A DNA stretch of 64,000 bases from Oceanospirillum multiglobuliferum (GTDB lineage Bacteria; Pseudomonadota; Gammaproteobacteria; Pseudomonadales; Halomonadaceae): contig NZ_FUXG01000013.1 in the NCBI RefSeq assembly GCF_900167095.1, positions 56,212 to 120,211 on the forward strand, read 5' to 3'. Position 1 is the first letter of the stretch. Each line of letters starts with the position of its first letter. The translations under genes were made by a program, and so were the position numbers. This document shows positions 44,796-52,412 of the stretch, one piece after another. The notes under the pieces are model-generated. The model saw only the letters and a program-made list of their open reading frames with translations. It had not been told where the DNA came from and made no database searches.

Positions 44796-45098
44796 TTAGG
44801 CTCTCTCCTTGAGTTCGTTTTCAAGTAACAGGTCAGACATGTGTTGCACGCGGTCTAATCGGGGTGACAGCTCTTTTAAGTCACCGCGTAAGTTGGCAAT
44901 TTCTAAGTGCAGATCATGCAGCTCTGAACGGGTGGGCAGGTCATTCATACGGCCATTTAAGTGATCCATCTTTCGCTGCATCTCTTCCACCACCTCTTTT
45001 TTGGCATAGGTTTTACCCAGCAAAATCATAATTAAGGTGATGGCGGTGCTCACAAGCGCCCAGATCGGTGCCCAATACTTGGCAATAATGTCATCCAT
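44796..45098 (-). CDS. DUF2730 family phage membrane protein
   Basis: About 100 aa from ATG 45098, overlapping the upstream TGA (TGATG). There is an N-terminal helix (WAPIWALVSTAITLIMILLG) and a long coiled coil (MQRKMDHLNGRMNDLPTRSE). This matches DUF2730 (Mu gp25 region). It is possibly lysis-related (spanin-like position), but the role is unknown. Confidence 0.78.
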   Translation of the reverse strand: MDDIIAKYWAPIWALVSTAITLIMILLGKTYAKKEVVEEMQRKMDHLNGRMNDLPTRSELHDLHLEIANLRGDLKELSPRLDRVQHMSDLLLENELKERA

Positions 45099-45322
45099 CA
45101 GCATTTCCCCCGCTCGCGCAGGCTTTGGCAATCAATGCAATAGGCGGCATTGGGTTTGGCTTGCAAACGGGCATAACCCACAGGTTCCCCGCAGGCCAAA
45201 CACAGCACTTGGCCCTGAATGCGCTTTTGTGCGGGTTCTGCTTTACGCCGTTCATGCTGAGCCAGCGCCCAATCACGCTGTTGGCACTCTAGGGCTTGGG
45301 CTTTGTCTAAAATATCGGTCAT
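45098..45322 (-). CDS. TraR/DksA-type zinc finger protein
   Basis: 74 aa. The four Cys of the TraR/DksA C4 finger are visible in CLACGEPVGYARLQAKP and YCIDCQ. The N-terminus is a helix (DKAQALECQQRDWALAQHE). Short phage members of this family are thought to bind RNA polymerase like TraR. Confidence 0.87.
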   Translation of the reverse strand: MTDILDKAQALECQQRDWALAQHERRKAEPAQKRIQGQVLCLACGEPVGYARLQAKPNAAYCIDCQSLRERGKC

Positions 45323-45825
45323 AGTTTTTGCCTATCCTTTTCTTTAGATCCCTGACTTGAACCGAACCAGAACTGTAAAATCATTGGAATGGCCGCAGTG
45401 AGCACCCCAATAACCGTATTGAGAATGCCAAACACTCGATCATTAATGGTGAGGTCTGCGTAATGCACCAACAGCCCCATAATGGCGAAGTAGCCCAGAA
45501 TAAAGAGCGCTGAGAGCATGATTTGCGGCCAAATGTTGACTTTAAAAAGCTCACGCGCATTTTGTCTGTCTGCGATCTCTTGCCTGAATACATCAATGTC
45601 TAATTCACGCATCCGAATTGCGAACTGTTGATCAAGCTGTTTCAGTTGCAGCAACTGTTCGTGAGACGCGGAACCAATAAACTTTGCCACCTCATTTTCA
45701 GAGGCTTCTGAGTCACCCAGCAGTTGGTCGGCCAGAAACTTCACCGCCATACCGCCCGCAGGGCCGCCTAAAGCTGCGCCTATTGTGGGCGCGACTGACT
45801 TAACTAAAGATTGCCATGTGCTCAT
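45319..45825 (-). CDS. Holin (3-TM type)
   Basis: 168 aa from ATG 45825, which overlaps the endolysin TGA (ATGA). It has a Gly-rich amphipathic N-terminus (APTIGAALGGPAGGMAVKFL), a charged middle helix, and two clear membrane helices near the C-terminus (IMLSALFILGYFAIMGLLVH; FGILNTVIGVLTAAIPMILQ). It resembles the GTA/3TM holin group and lies beside the endolysin. Confidence 0.78.
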   Translation of the reverse strand: MSTWQSLVKSVAPTIGAALGGPAGGMAVKFLADQLLGDSEASENEVAKFIGSASHEQLLQLKQLDQQFAIRMRELDIDVFRQEIADRQNARELFKVNIWPQIMLSALFILGYFAIMGLLVHYADLTINDRVFGILNTVIGVLTAAIPMILQFWFGSSQGSKEKDRQKL

Positions 45826-46331
45826 ACCGGATATGCCTTCCAACAGAGTTCAAAATGGGGGCCGTCGGTAAAGGGCGTTTCACCCGCTTTTTGCTTGCGG
45901 CGAAGGTAGGCGTGATAGGCTTGTTCGGCGTTATCGTAATGATCCAGATAATCCCAACAGCCGCCCCAACGAATGGGGACTTTTAAAAATTCAGCCGCTG
46001 TTTTAATGGCATCGGCAATCACAAAATAGTGCATCCAATCCCATGCCACCGTGCCGTTAACCCATGCGCCTAAATCGACGGCATGAGCCACCGCGCCTAG
46101 GGTTGGGTTGGCCTTGGGGATTTTGGGCAGATGGCGAGAATTAAGGGTTTTAGACTTGCCCTGACTGACACGTAATTGCTGATGAGAGGGGCTGCGAGTG
46201 GTTTCTAATACCGTGAAGTCTGTCGTTGTGAGCTGAATCGCCAGATCGACCACTTCAACCAAGTCTGGATGGCACGACAAAAGGCGCTGTTTAGAACGCG
46301 CACCTAGTACATATCCATTGCCTTGTGACAT
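45822..46331 (-). CDS. Endolysin, M15-type L,D-/L-alanyl-D-glutamate peptidase
   Basis: 169 aa. The zinc-binding and catalytic residues of M15/VanY peptidases are visible: SRHLPKIPKANPTLGAVAHAVDLG (H...D), then DGPHFELCW near the C-terminus. It cleaves peptidoglycan peptides during lysis. It is the first gene of the late operon, directly after the terminator/promoter element. Confidence 0.86.
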   Translation of the reverse strand: MSQGNGYVLGARSKQRLLSCHPDLVEVVDLAIQLTTTDFTVLETTRSPSHQQLRVSQGKSKTLNSRHLPKIPKANPTLGAVAHAVDLGAWVNGTVAWDWMHYFVIADAIKTAAEFLKVPIRWGGCWDYLDHYDNAEQAYHAYLRRKQKAGETPFTDGPHFELCWKAYPV

Positions 46332-46336
46332 AAAAA

Positions 46337-46374
46337 ATCCCCCGTAATATGCTTTTCAGCAGATTACGGGGGAT
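46337..46374 (-). terminator. Terminator separating early/middle from late genes
   Basis: A perfect 12-bp inverted repeat (ATCCCCCGTAAT/ATTACGGGGGAT) with a 14-nt loop is followed on the minus strand by TTTTTT directly before the endolysin ATG. One arm also contains the putative -10 of the late promoter, so transcripts from that promoter would start inside the hairpin and escape termination. Confidence 0.8.
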
Positions 46375-46396
46375 AGTATGGAATCTGGTTCTAATG
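46360..46396 (-). promoter_or_regulatory. Candidate late promoter Plys
   Basis: Minus strand: CATTAGAACC, 14 bases, CCCCCG, TAATCTG. It shares this layout with the element before gpI (38620-38656). It lies 25 bp downstream of the Mor-type activator gene. Activation by that protein is an inference. Confidence 0.6.
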
Positions 46397-46421
46397 CGGG
46401 TTAGGGCTAATGCTTCTTTCT

Positions 46422-46868
46422 TTATGACTTAAACAAACAAGGTTGTATTTTCTGTTGGTGCAGCCTGCGCTGCTCTTTGATAATACTATAAATTGCTTGT
46501 TCGCTCAGATCGTATTGGCGAATGAGCGTACTTATCTGTACGTTAGCCGCCCACTCGTCATGAATACGTTTATGCAGCAAGGATGTTTTTACAGCATCTG
46601 CCTTTGGCAGATAAAAACCTCGACCCCCAGATCTGAAGCAAAGTGCGATAAGCACCTTCTCTGTTAAAAGGTGTTTTTCTTCTGAAGTAATGCCACTGGC
46701 GTTGAGTTCAGCATGGATAAAATCGGCCATCTCGATCAGGTCTTTGGGCCACTTTCTACGATCTACCATCACATCATCATCTAAGTGCTGACTGATGGGC
46801 TGGGTCATATCCAGCCCGAATAGATCTAGTTCAGGTGAGCTTGCTTGCGGGTGGTTGAGTGTTGTCAT
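46422..46868 (-). CDS. Mor-family transcription activator
   Basis: 148 aa. The C-terminal part is the Mor/C fold: LIALCFRSGGRGFYLPKADA (the GG...Y.PK strand), then VQISTLIRQYDLSEQAIYSI (the HTH). Mor and C switch on middle and late promoters in Mu. Only one such gene is present here, so it may drive late promoters directly. It overlaps the gemA gene. Confidence 0.87.
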   Translation of the reverse strand: MTTLNHPQASSPELDLFGLDMTQPISQHLDDDVMVDRRKWPKDLIEMADFIHAELNASGITSEEKHLLTEKVLIALCFRSGGRGFYLPKADAVKTSLLHKRIHDEWAANVQISTLIRQYDLSEQAIYSIIKEQRRLHQQKIQPCLFKS

Positions 46869-47346
46869 TGCACAGCCTTTTTTGCCAAAGTTTCAAACTT
46901 TCCAAAACGCGTGCCGCCATCTGTTGATCTTTTTGTAGCCACTCCAGGCTATCTACCCCTACGCCGCCATTCATACGGCTTGTTTGGTGCTTGACCCATG
47001 AAATCAAGGCACGTTCAGAACCCTCTTTTAGGTGTCCTGCTTTGTGCATCTCGATCCAGATTGCTCGCAGCTTATCAATCATTTGATTGCGTGACCGAGG
47101 ACTATACTCACCTCTACGACTCGTTGCACCTGCTTTATTAGACGCTTTAAAATTACGACTCGCCTTAAAACCATGTGTTTCGAAATGATGGATAACCGCA
47201 TAAAGCTCTGACAGACTAAGACCTTTGCAACTGTCTTTGCCAACAGCAGACTTTAGCGCAGCACGATAGGTCTCGTCGTCTAATCCAAGCTGTTTTTTTG
47301 CGATATGAATTTGGGCGATCAATCTATGCTTGGGCGCTTTTGTCAT
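46831..47346 (-). CDS. gemA: Regulatory protein GemA
   Basis: 171 aa. LIAQIHIAKKQLGLDDETYR, SLSELYAVIHHFETHGFK and MIDKLRAIWIEMHKAGHLKE are the DUF1018/GemA signature. In Mu, GemA affects host gene expression and DNA supercoiling and is cotranscribed with mor, as here. Confidence 0.9.
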   Translation of the reverse strand: MTKAPKHRLIAQIHIAKKQLGLDDETYRAALKSAVGKDSCKGLSLSELYAVIHHFETHGFKASRNFKASNKAGATSRRGEYSPRSRNQMIDKLRAIWIEMHKAGHLKEGSERALISWVKHQTSRMNGGVGVDSLEWLQKDQQMAARVLESLKLWQKRLCNDNTQPPASKLT

Positions 47347-47722
47347 CTTTTTTTCTCCTTGACGGCTGCCCTAAACGGGCAATTAATTCGGCAATGCGGA
47401 CAAGATTTTTTTGTTTTTGTTCGGGCGTCAGTTCTGGGGCAGGTAAAGCCATAACAGGTGGTCGATCAGGCATTGATTGAATTAAATCAGCGGGTTTCGG
47501 CCAAGTACGCTGACTGAGCAGCAACTGATTAAAACCTACCCTTAACCGTTTGCTGTCTAATGACTCGACCCAGCTTCGACTATTCCAAAGTAAATCAACC
47601 CACACCTCAACAACGGCTGGAAAAGTATCGTTGGATGGGCTGTACTCCAGTCGAAGCAAGTACAACCGTGACAACTCTTCAGACACCAATCGACCAAACC
47701 AAGGGGCAACAGGTGTTTTCAT
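47324..47722 (-). CDS. Hypothetical early phage protein
   Basis: 132 aa, with VAPWFGRLVSEELSRLYLLR, WVDLLWNSRSWVESLDSKRL and a basic C-terminus (QPSRRKKDD). It resembles the short proteins preceding gemA in transposable phages. No function recognised. It overlaps both neighbours. Confidence 0.65.
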   Translation of the reverse strand: MKTPVAPWFGRLVSEELSRLYLLRLEYSPSNDTFPAVVEVWVDLLWNSRSWVESLDSKRLRVGFNQLLLSQRTWPKPADLIQSMPDRPPVMALPAPELTPEQKQKNLVRIAELIARLGQPSRRKKDDKSAQA

Positions 47723-48156
47723 TCCACAGACACCGCCCTTTCAAACTTAATCAGTCGGTGTCTGTTTGGATCTGTACAGCCATATTCTTTTACCTGATAG
47801 TAAGCTGGCCTGTATTCGTAGATACCCTTGATGATGCCCTCTTTAATTTTTGTACCGATAGGAAAAGGCGGCTGAATATCGTTACTTTCAAACCATTCTT
47901 TTTCAGCCGCTTGATGCTGATCATCAATAATGCCTTCCATCTCATCCAGTAGCTCCATATCGTCTCGACTGACATCCCAGAAGCACTCACGCTCTAGCCG
48001 CTTTGCTAATTCATAACCATCCATTGGGTGGCAGTAAGCCTCCACAATACTTCCAACATCTCCCTTCACTTTTTGCGCGACAACCTCAGCAGCATGTCGA
48101 ATCATCTCATCGGTTACGTCAGGTCTTTTCATTGCATTGTCTTTAGTCGAGATCAT
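47719..48156 (-). CDS. Hypothetical early phage protein
   Basis: 145 aa. Contains DVTDEMIRHAAEVVAQKVKG, GYELAKRLERECFWDVSRDD and an acidic helix. The beta-rich end has GTKIKEGIIKGIYEYRPAYY. Overlaps both neighbours in the early operon. Function unknown. Confidence 0.65.
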   Translation of the reverse strand: MISTKDNAMKRPDVTDEMIRHAAEVVAQKVKGDVGSIVEAYCHPMDGYELAKRLERECFWDVSRDDMELLDEMEGIIDDQHQAAEKEWFESNDIQPPFPIGTKIKEGIIKGIYEYRPAYYQVKEYGCTDPNRHRLIKFERAVSVE

Positions 48157-48628
48157 GGTTTGAGTTCTCCGGTTCTTGCCAGCGGTTTAATACTTGGCTA
48201 ATCGTACTTCGAGTGGCACTTTTATTGGTCTGTACTGCCACAGGCTGTATAGGTGTGCTGAGCTGTGTGGTCTTCATAGGCGTAGCCTCTCGATTCTCCA
48301 ATACACGCTTTAAGTAGTTATGGCCTGTGAGTGGCTGCCAACCACCTTGCTGCTGTTTGGCTCGCAGTGATTCCACCGTTTCAGAGAGTGCCGCCCCCAG
48401 CTGAGCACCGTCACGACTGAGATCCACTACCTCGCGACACAAACGTAACGCACGCTCCCAAGCTAGCGCACGGCTCTTAGATCGAAACAAACCCAGATAA
48501 GCCACCAATGGGCGTGAGATCTCTTTGGGTAGATCTCCCATCAACGCCATTAACTCGCGAGCGGCCTCATCATTCACCACTTGTTCTAGGCTGTGGGCAA
48601 CATGGCAGCTAGGGCAACGGAGCATCAT
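48143..48628 (-). CDS. Hypothetical phage protein with N-terminal zinc-ribbon CxxC
   Basis: 161 aa. MLRCPSCHVAHSLEQVVNDE has one CxxC plus His, then helices (RSKSRALAWERALRLCREVV). The C-terminus has RSTISQVLNRWQEPEN. Similar DNA-metabolism-type proteins occur in early operons of Mu-like phages. Function unknown. Confidence 0.65.
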   Translation of the reverse strand: MMLRCPSCHVAHSLEQVVNDEAARELMALMGDLPKEISRPLVAYLGLFRSKSRALAWERALRLCREVVDLSRDGAQLGAALSETVESLRAKQQQGGWQPLTGHNYLKRVLENREATPMKTTQLSTPIQPVAVQTNKSATRSTISQVLNRWQEPENSNHDLD

Positions 48629-49074
48629 GCGGCAGACTCCGTATCAACTGGCGCGCTGTATCCACAAGATTTAAGCGATAAACCCTCTAACTTTTTATAC
48701 TGTCGCACCAGTGCTGCGGCAGAGGTAAATACAGGGTCGTACCATTCAATCTTGTCATCCAGTTTAGGAAAGTGCTTTTTAGCCCTGCGCACACCAATCT
48801 CTTTGATCAGCTTTTGTTTTTCAGCAGGTTTGAAAATTGATTTGCTGCGCTGACGCCAAAGCAGCTTAACCTGAGGATCAAAAACCTCTCCGTCAGGCCA
48901 GCCCCAGCCAAGCACTATGTTGCCATCCAGATAAACCGCTAAGTCCAACCTAGACTCACCTGTTCTGATTCGTTCAACACTGATTGCTTGACCTTGATAA
49001 TCAAACACGACTTTGCAGCGTAAGGTCTTCAGCTCTTCTTCTATTTCCTGCCACTGGGACTTAGTGATGCTCAC
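48625..49074 (-). CDS. Hypothetical early phage protein
   Basis: 149 aa, with a beta-rich N-terminal half (CKVVFDYQGQAISVERIRTG, VYLDGNIVLGWGWPDGEV) and a basic helical half (KQKLIKEIGVRRAKKHFP). ATGA-like overlap with the next gene. No family recognised. Confidence 0.6.
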   Translation of the reverse strand: MSITKSQWQEIEEELKTLRCKVVFDYQGQAISVERIRTGESRLDLAVYLDGNIVLGWGWPDGEVFDPQVKLLWRQRSKSIFKPAEKQKLIKEIGVRRAKKHFPKLDDKIEWYDPVFTSAAALVRQYKKLEGLSLKSCGYSAPVDTESAA

Positions 49075-49348
49075 AATGCACCCCCTTAAAACTGACTAAT
49101 TCTTTAAAGCGTGACGGGTCACGTTCTACCAACTCGTGCAGGTTATGAACCAACACCGTAATAAGCTCACTGGGTTCAAGCTCGCTGGCTTTACACAGCA
49201 CTTGGAGCGCCTGATCTGTACCTTGATAAATCTCAAAGCTCAGTGTTTTAGCGCCCACAAGCGCCTTATGCTCACGCTGTCGCGCCCTTTGGCGGCGTTT
49301 ACGGTTACGGGCAAGAAGCCGTTGCCGATCTTGTCGAGTTTCTTCCAT
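49061..49348 (-). CDS. Hypothetical basic phage protein
   Basis: 95 aa. A strongly Arg-rich N-terminus (RQRLLARNRKRRQRARQR) is followed by a strand and two helices (LSFEIYQGTDQALQVLCKAS, LITVLVHNLHELVERDPS), compatible with a nucleic-acid-binding ribbon-helix-helix-like protein. Function unknown. Confidence 0.6.
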   Translation of the reverse strand: MEETRQDRQRLLARNRKRRQRARQREHKALVGAKTLSFEIYQGTDQALQVLCKASELEPSELITVLVHNLHELVERDPSRFKELVSFKGVHCEHH

Positions 49349-49427
49349 CTGAGATCCTTAGGCTGCTCATCAGTACCCAGTCACCACGCTGGGCAGACAC
49401 GGCCTAAGCCGTGTTTCGCTTATCGAA

Positions 49428-50069
49428 CTAAACCCCCGCTAAATCTAAACTAATGACTTGATACCGATCAGAAGCCCCCACCCGCTCATACAAACGGACA
49501 TAGCTTTTGCTGCCCGTAACTTGGCAAGCCTCACTGATCGCCTGCATCGCCTTTTGCCACCGCCCATCGCTGATCTCTAAACGACGCAGCGCAAGCACCC
49601 GCGCGGTACGAATCTCACCCTTGGTGTCCACTCGAAACGCCTCACCAATAATGGCGCGAATCTCAGGGCCAGTGTTCTCCGTCCAGTCATGCAAACACTG
49701 ATCAATCAGCGACTTAGCCGCCTGCAAGCGCTCATCAAACGTGATGCTCTCTTGAATGGCGCGTACAACCTTGTAACGACCATCAAAGCTGAGCAAACTC
49801 ACATTGCCCTTCTTACCGCCCAGCTTTACGCCATATTCTTCGGCTGACATCTCTACAAAAGCTTCAATGTCGCCAAACGCAGTTGCTTTATACTGAATCA
49901 GTCCGGTTTGTAGGGTTTTAGCCTTAGCCACCAACTCAAGCACCAGTTCGTCACGGGCTTTGTCGATGGGCTTAATCAAATCCTCAGGCACTAAACGACC
50001 CTGAGCATCTTTACGGTAGCCCTCAGGCGTTGTGTCAGATGATGTATTAGTGTGTTGCTGTGCGTTCAT
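49428..50069 (-). CDS. DUF3164 family phage protein
   Basis: 213 aa. GYRKDAQGRLVPEDLIKPID at the start and SFDGRYKVVRAIQESITFDE then RIGRLEISD-like RVLALRRLEISDGRWQKAM are typical of DUF3164, conserved in early operons of transposable phages. The role is not established. Confidence 0.85.
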   Translation of the reverse strand: MNAQQHTNTSSDTTPEGYRKDAQGRLVPEDLIKPIDKARDELVLELVAKAKTLQTGLIQYKATAFGDIEAFVEMSAEEYGVKLGGKKGNVSLLSFDGRYKVVRAIQESITFDERLQAAKSLIDQCLHDWTENTGPEIRAIIGEAFRVDTKGEIRTARVLALRRLEISDGRWQKAMQAISEACQVTGSKSYVRLYERVGASDRYQVISLDLAGV

Positions 50070-50280
50070 GTTGTTCCTGTTCCTTTGCTTGAATTGCTTG
50101 TTGAGCCATCAGGGTATTTTCTTTCAGCAGGTGCGGCAGTAGCTGTGTTGCCAGTTGCTTGGCTGTTGCCCTTGCACAGAGATAAGCCAGTTTAGAGTCC
50201 GCTTTCTGATCTGAATGAAATTCAACTTCTGTAACAATCACCCCATCTTTTTCTGAAATACTGATCTTGATCTCAGCCAT
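50047..50280 (-). CDS. Hypothetical early phage protein
   Basis: 77 aa, with a beta-hairpin start (IKISISEKDGVIVTEVEFHS) and a helical, Gln/Glu-rich end (QQAIQAKEQEQHERTAT). It overlaps the DUF3164 gene. Function unknown. Confidence 0.6.
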   Translation of the reverse strand: MAEIKISISEKDGVIVTEVEFHSDQKADSKLAYLCARATAKQLATQLLPHLLKENTLMAQQAIQAKEQEQHERTATH

Positions 50281-50614
50281 GTTGTGTCGCTCCTTCTCGT
50301 TTCGCCAATAACAACTGGTGCGTGTGTTTTAAGGCCCCGCTGGCTAACTCTGTTAGCAACACAACTGGGGCTTGGTGTTGTGCCACTGCACTGGCCAAGA
50401 TGGCCATGTGCCTACGGCCATTGTCGTAATACTCTAAATCTGCATTCACACGGGCTTCGCTGTAGCGTCCAGCTTCATCTAAATTGAACGTCACCCCTTG
50501 GTGCTCAGGGCGAAGAAACGCCACGCAAGCACTGTGAATGCAGGTGTGTTCCAGCGAGACAATCAAGTAATCAGTCTCAGATACAGCAAGATCAAACATT
50601 GGCTTTGCACTCAT
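50273..50614 (-). CDS. Hypothetical early phage protein
   Basis: About 113 aa from ATG 50614, which overlaps the CsrA-like stop (ATGA). Contains FDLAVSETDYLIVSLEHTCI and RRHMAILASAVAQHQAPVVL. No family recognised. Confidence 0.6.
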   Translation of the reverse strand: MSAKPMFDLAVSETDYLIVSLEHTCIHSACVAFLRPEHQGVTFNLDEAGRYSEARVNADLEYYDNGRRHMAILASAVAQHQAPVVLLTELASGALKHTHQLLLAKREGATQHG

Positions 50615-50892
50615 GCGGCACACTCCTGTTTTGGCGCTAAAAGTTCTTCACGTAATATAGAGATCGCTTTGTTGGCACTAATGCCTAACGTGATGCGTCG
50701 CCCGCGCACTCTCAGAATCTTCACTTCAATTTGCCCCTCAAATGACACTCGTTTTTCCTCACGAGCCATCGTCATTGGTCGAGTGGTATGAGAGAACAAC
50801 ATCACGCGCCCATCAGGCCGGAACTGACACCACACCTGAATCTCGTCACCAATCTGCACTTTTTGAAACGGCTTGCGGTTAAGCACTAACAT
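50611..50892 (-). CDS. CsrA/RsmA-like RNA-binding regulator with an insertion
   Basis: 93 aa, against about 61 for E. coli CsrA. The start MLVLNRKPFQKVQIGDEIQV aligns with CsrA strand 1-2, and VKILRVRGRRITLGISANKA then ISILREEL aligns with the rest, including the conserved REE. About 30 residues (FRPDGRVMLFSHTTRPM...) are inserted after IGDE. CsrA proteins bind GGA motifs in mRNA leaders. A phage copy in the early operon could redirect host translation (inference). Confidence 0.75.
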   Translation of the reverse strand: MLVLNRKPFQKVQIGDEIQVWCQFRPDGRVMLFSHTTRPMTMAREEKRVSFEGQIEVKILRVRGRRITLGISANKAISILREELLAPKQECAA

Positions 50893-51146
50893 CCGCTATC
50901 TCCTTTCTCATATTTCTCGCCGCAGAAAGGGCAAAAAGAGTGCGAGATAGACATCTCATGGCGTTTCTTCTGCCCCTCTAACTCAACTTCAAGAAAGTTG
51001 CAGGTCACCATCCCAATGTTTAAACGGTCGGTGAGCGGGTAAACAATGCCTTTCATCCGCACCTCACGAACAGGTTTCTTAAAGCTTGAGCTTTGCTGTA
51101 ATTTGGCCGTTGCTTGCTTTTCAATATCAGTGATGCAATCACACAT
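50886..51146 (-). CDS. Small zinc-ribbon phage protein
   Basis: 86 aa. Cys pairs at both ends (MCDCITDIE; FCPFCGEKYEKGD) suggest a zinc ribbon, with a beta-rich middle (RMKGIVYPLTDRLNIGMVTC). It overlaps the CsrA-like gene by 7 bp. Function unknown. Confidence 0.62.
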   Translation of the reverse strand: MCDCITDIEKQATAKLQQSSSFKKPVREVRMKGIVYPLTDRLNIGMVTCNFLEVELEGQKKRHEMSISHSFCPFCGEKYEKGDSGC

Positions 51147-51159
51147 GATCTATCCCCTT

Positions 51160-51438
51160 TTACTGCCAAGCAGCTTGCTGCCAGAACACTTGGCATTCGT
51201 TTAACGTGGCGCACTTCTCAACCATGCGCTGTCCTGCTTTTTGCGTATAACAACTGGTTGTCCCCTTCAGATCGTGACAGCCCTTGCCAGCCTGCACACC
51301 AATGCGCGGCATGGCATGATTCAGGTCGATCTCAAGTACCGTTAAGTTCAAGCGCTCTAGGCTGTTTAGAGCTGCGGCAACTAAGTTCAAACTGTTCTTC
51401 ATGTGCTGGTTAGGCTTAATACGGTGTTGTGCGGCCAT
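51160..51438 (-). CDS. Hypothetical early phage protein
   Basis: 92 aa from ATG 51438, overlapping the MuB-like stop (TAATG). Contains HMKNSLNLVAAALNSLERLN and VLEIDLNHAMPRIGVQAGKG. A Cys-containing second half. Function unknown. Confidence 0.6.
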   Translation of the reverse strand: MAAQHRIKPNQHMKNSLNLVAAALNSLERLNLTVLEIDLNHAMPRIGVQAGKGCHDLKGTTSCYTQKAGQRMVEKCATLNECQVFWQQAAWQ

Positions 51439-52379
51439 TACATTGCTCCTAGTTCTGTCCATGCGGCTTTGATGTAGTCGGTACTTAGGCGGTCGTCTGC
51501 CCCTTTGGCAAACATGCTGGCAAGGCGCAAGGCTTTGGTAACCCCCCTTAAAGCGCCCGGCTTGGCGGCAATCTCTTTTAATAGGTGGGTCTCTTTAGCG
51601 CCTACTCCCCATGCCGACGCTAATGATTCAACGTCTGCTTGGCTGGGTACGGTCAGCTTGACCCGCTTACCAATTCGGCTGAACAACTGAGCAAACTCTG
51701 CCACTCGACTGCCACCTGTCAGTTGTGCGTAAACTTGATCATTACCCACCAACGCTAACCCCACGCCTGCCATTTCAGTGAGTCGACGTACAGTTTCCAA
51801 TGCGCGGGTGTTTAAAAACTGCGCTTCGTCTAAAATCAATAAGCCGCCTGTGTTGCGCATTTGATCTCGTATTTGAATCTCTAAAAGATCGGCTCGGCCT
51901 GCTACGGTTCTTAATCCTAGTGCGTAAGCAATAGCGCGTAGACAGCCCCCTACGGTAGCGGTAGTGGGCGTGCAATCTACCACCCATGCATTTTTCTCCG
52001 TTTCGCTGTAGTGCTGTAGCGTTTGGGTTTTGCCTACCCCTGCTCCACCAAAAATAACGGCCATGTCGGTGGCAAGCTGGGCGTAAGTCAGCGCGTCTAA
52101 AATGCGATTAGCCGTTGGTGTGGCAATAAAAGACGGTGCTGTTGGCAGTTCACGCCTTTGTTTGCGGTTCTCTAGCCAACGCTCCAAAGCATTGGCAATT
52201 GCATCAACGTCTGCAAAGCTGTACGCGTTCATAAACTTGCTGAACGTGCTTTTATGTACACCTGCTTCACGCGCAATTTGGTTTTGGCTCAAACCTTCAG
52301 CCTGTTGTACCACGCGAATTTGCTGCCTTACGGCCTCAAGTTGTGTGTCGGTTTTTTGAAGTTGTACCACTGCACTCAT
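51438..52379 (-). CDS. MuB-like AAA+ ATPase, target-DNA activator
   Basis: 313 aa. N-terminal HTH (LSQNQIAREAGVHKSTFSKF), AAA+ core with Walker A GGAGVGKT and Walker B GLLILDEAQFL, then FSRIGKRVKLTVPSQ and a C-terminal helical domain. MuB binds DNA, delivers target to the MuA transpososome and gives target immunity. It follows the transposase gene. Confidence 0.92.
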   Translation of the reverse strand: MSAVVQLQKTDTQLEAVRQQIRVVQQAEGLSQNQIAREAGVHKSTFSKFMNAYSFADVDAIANALERWLENRKQRRELPTAPSFIATPTANRILDALTYAQLATDMAVIFGGAGVGKTQTLQHYSETEKNAWVVDCTPTTATVGGCLRAIAYALGLRTVAGRADLLEIQIRDQMRNTGGLLILDEAQFLNTRALETVRRLTEMAGVGLALVGNDQVYAQLTGGSRVAEFAQLFSRIGKRVKLTVPSQADVESLASAWGVGAKETHLLKEIAAKPGALRGVTKALRLASMFAKGADDRLSTDYIKAAWTELGAM

Positions 52380-52412
52380 CTGCCTATACTCCGTGTCGTT
52401 TGAGTTTGTGTG

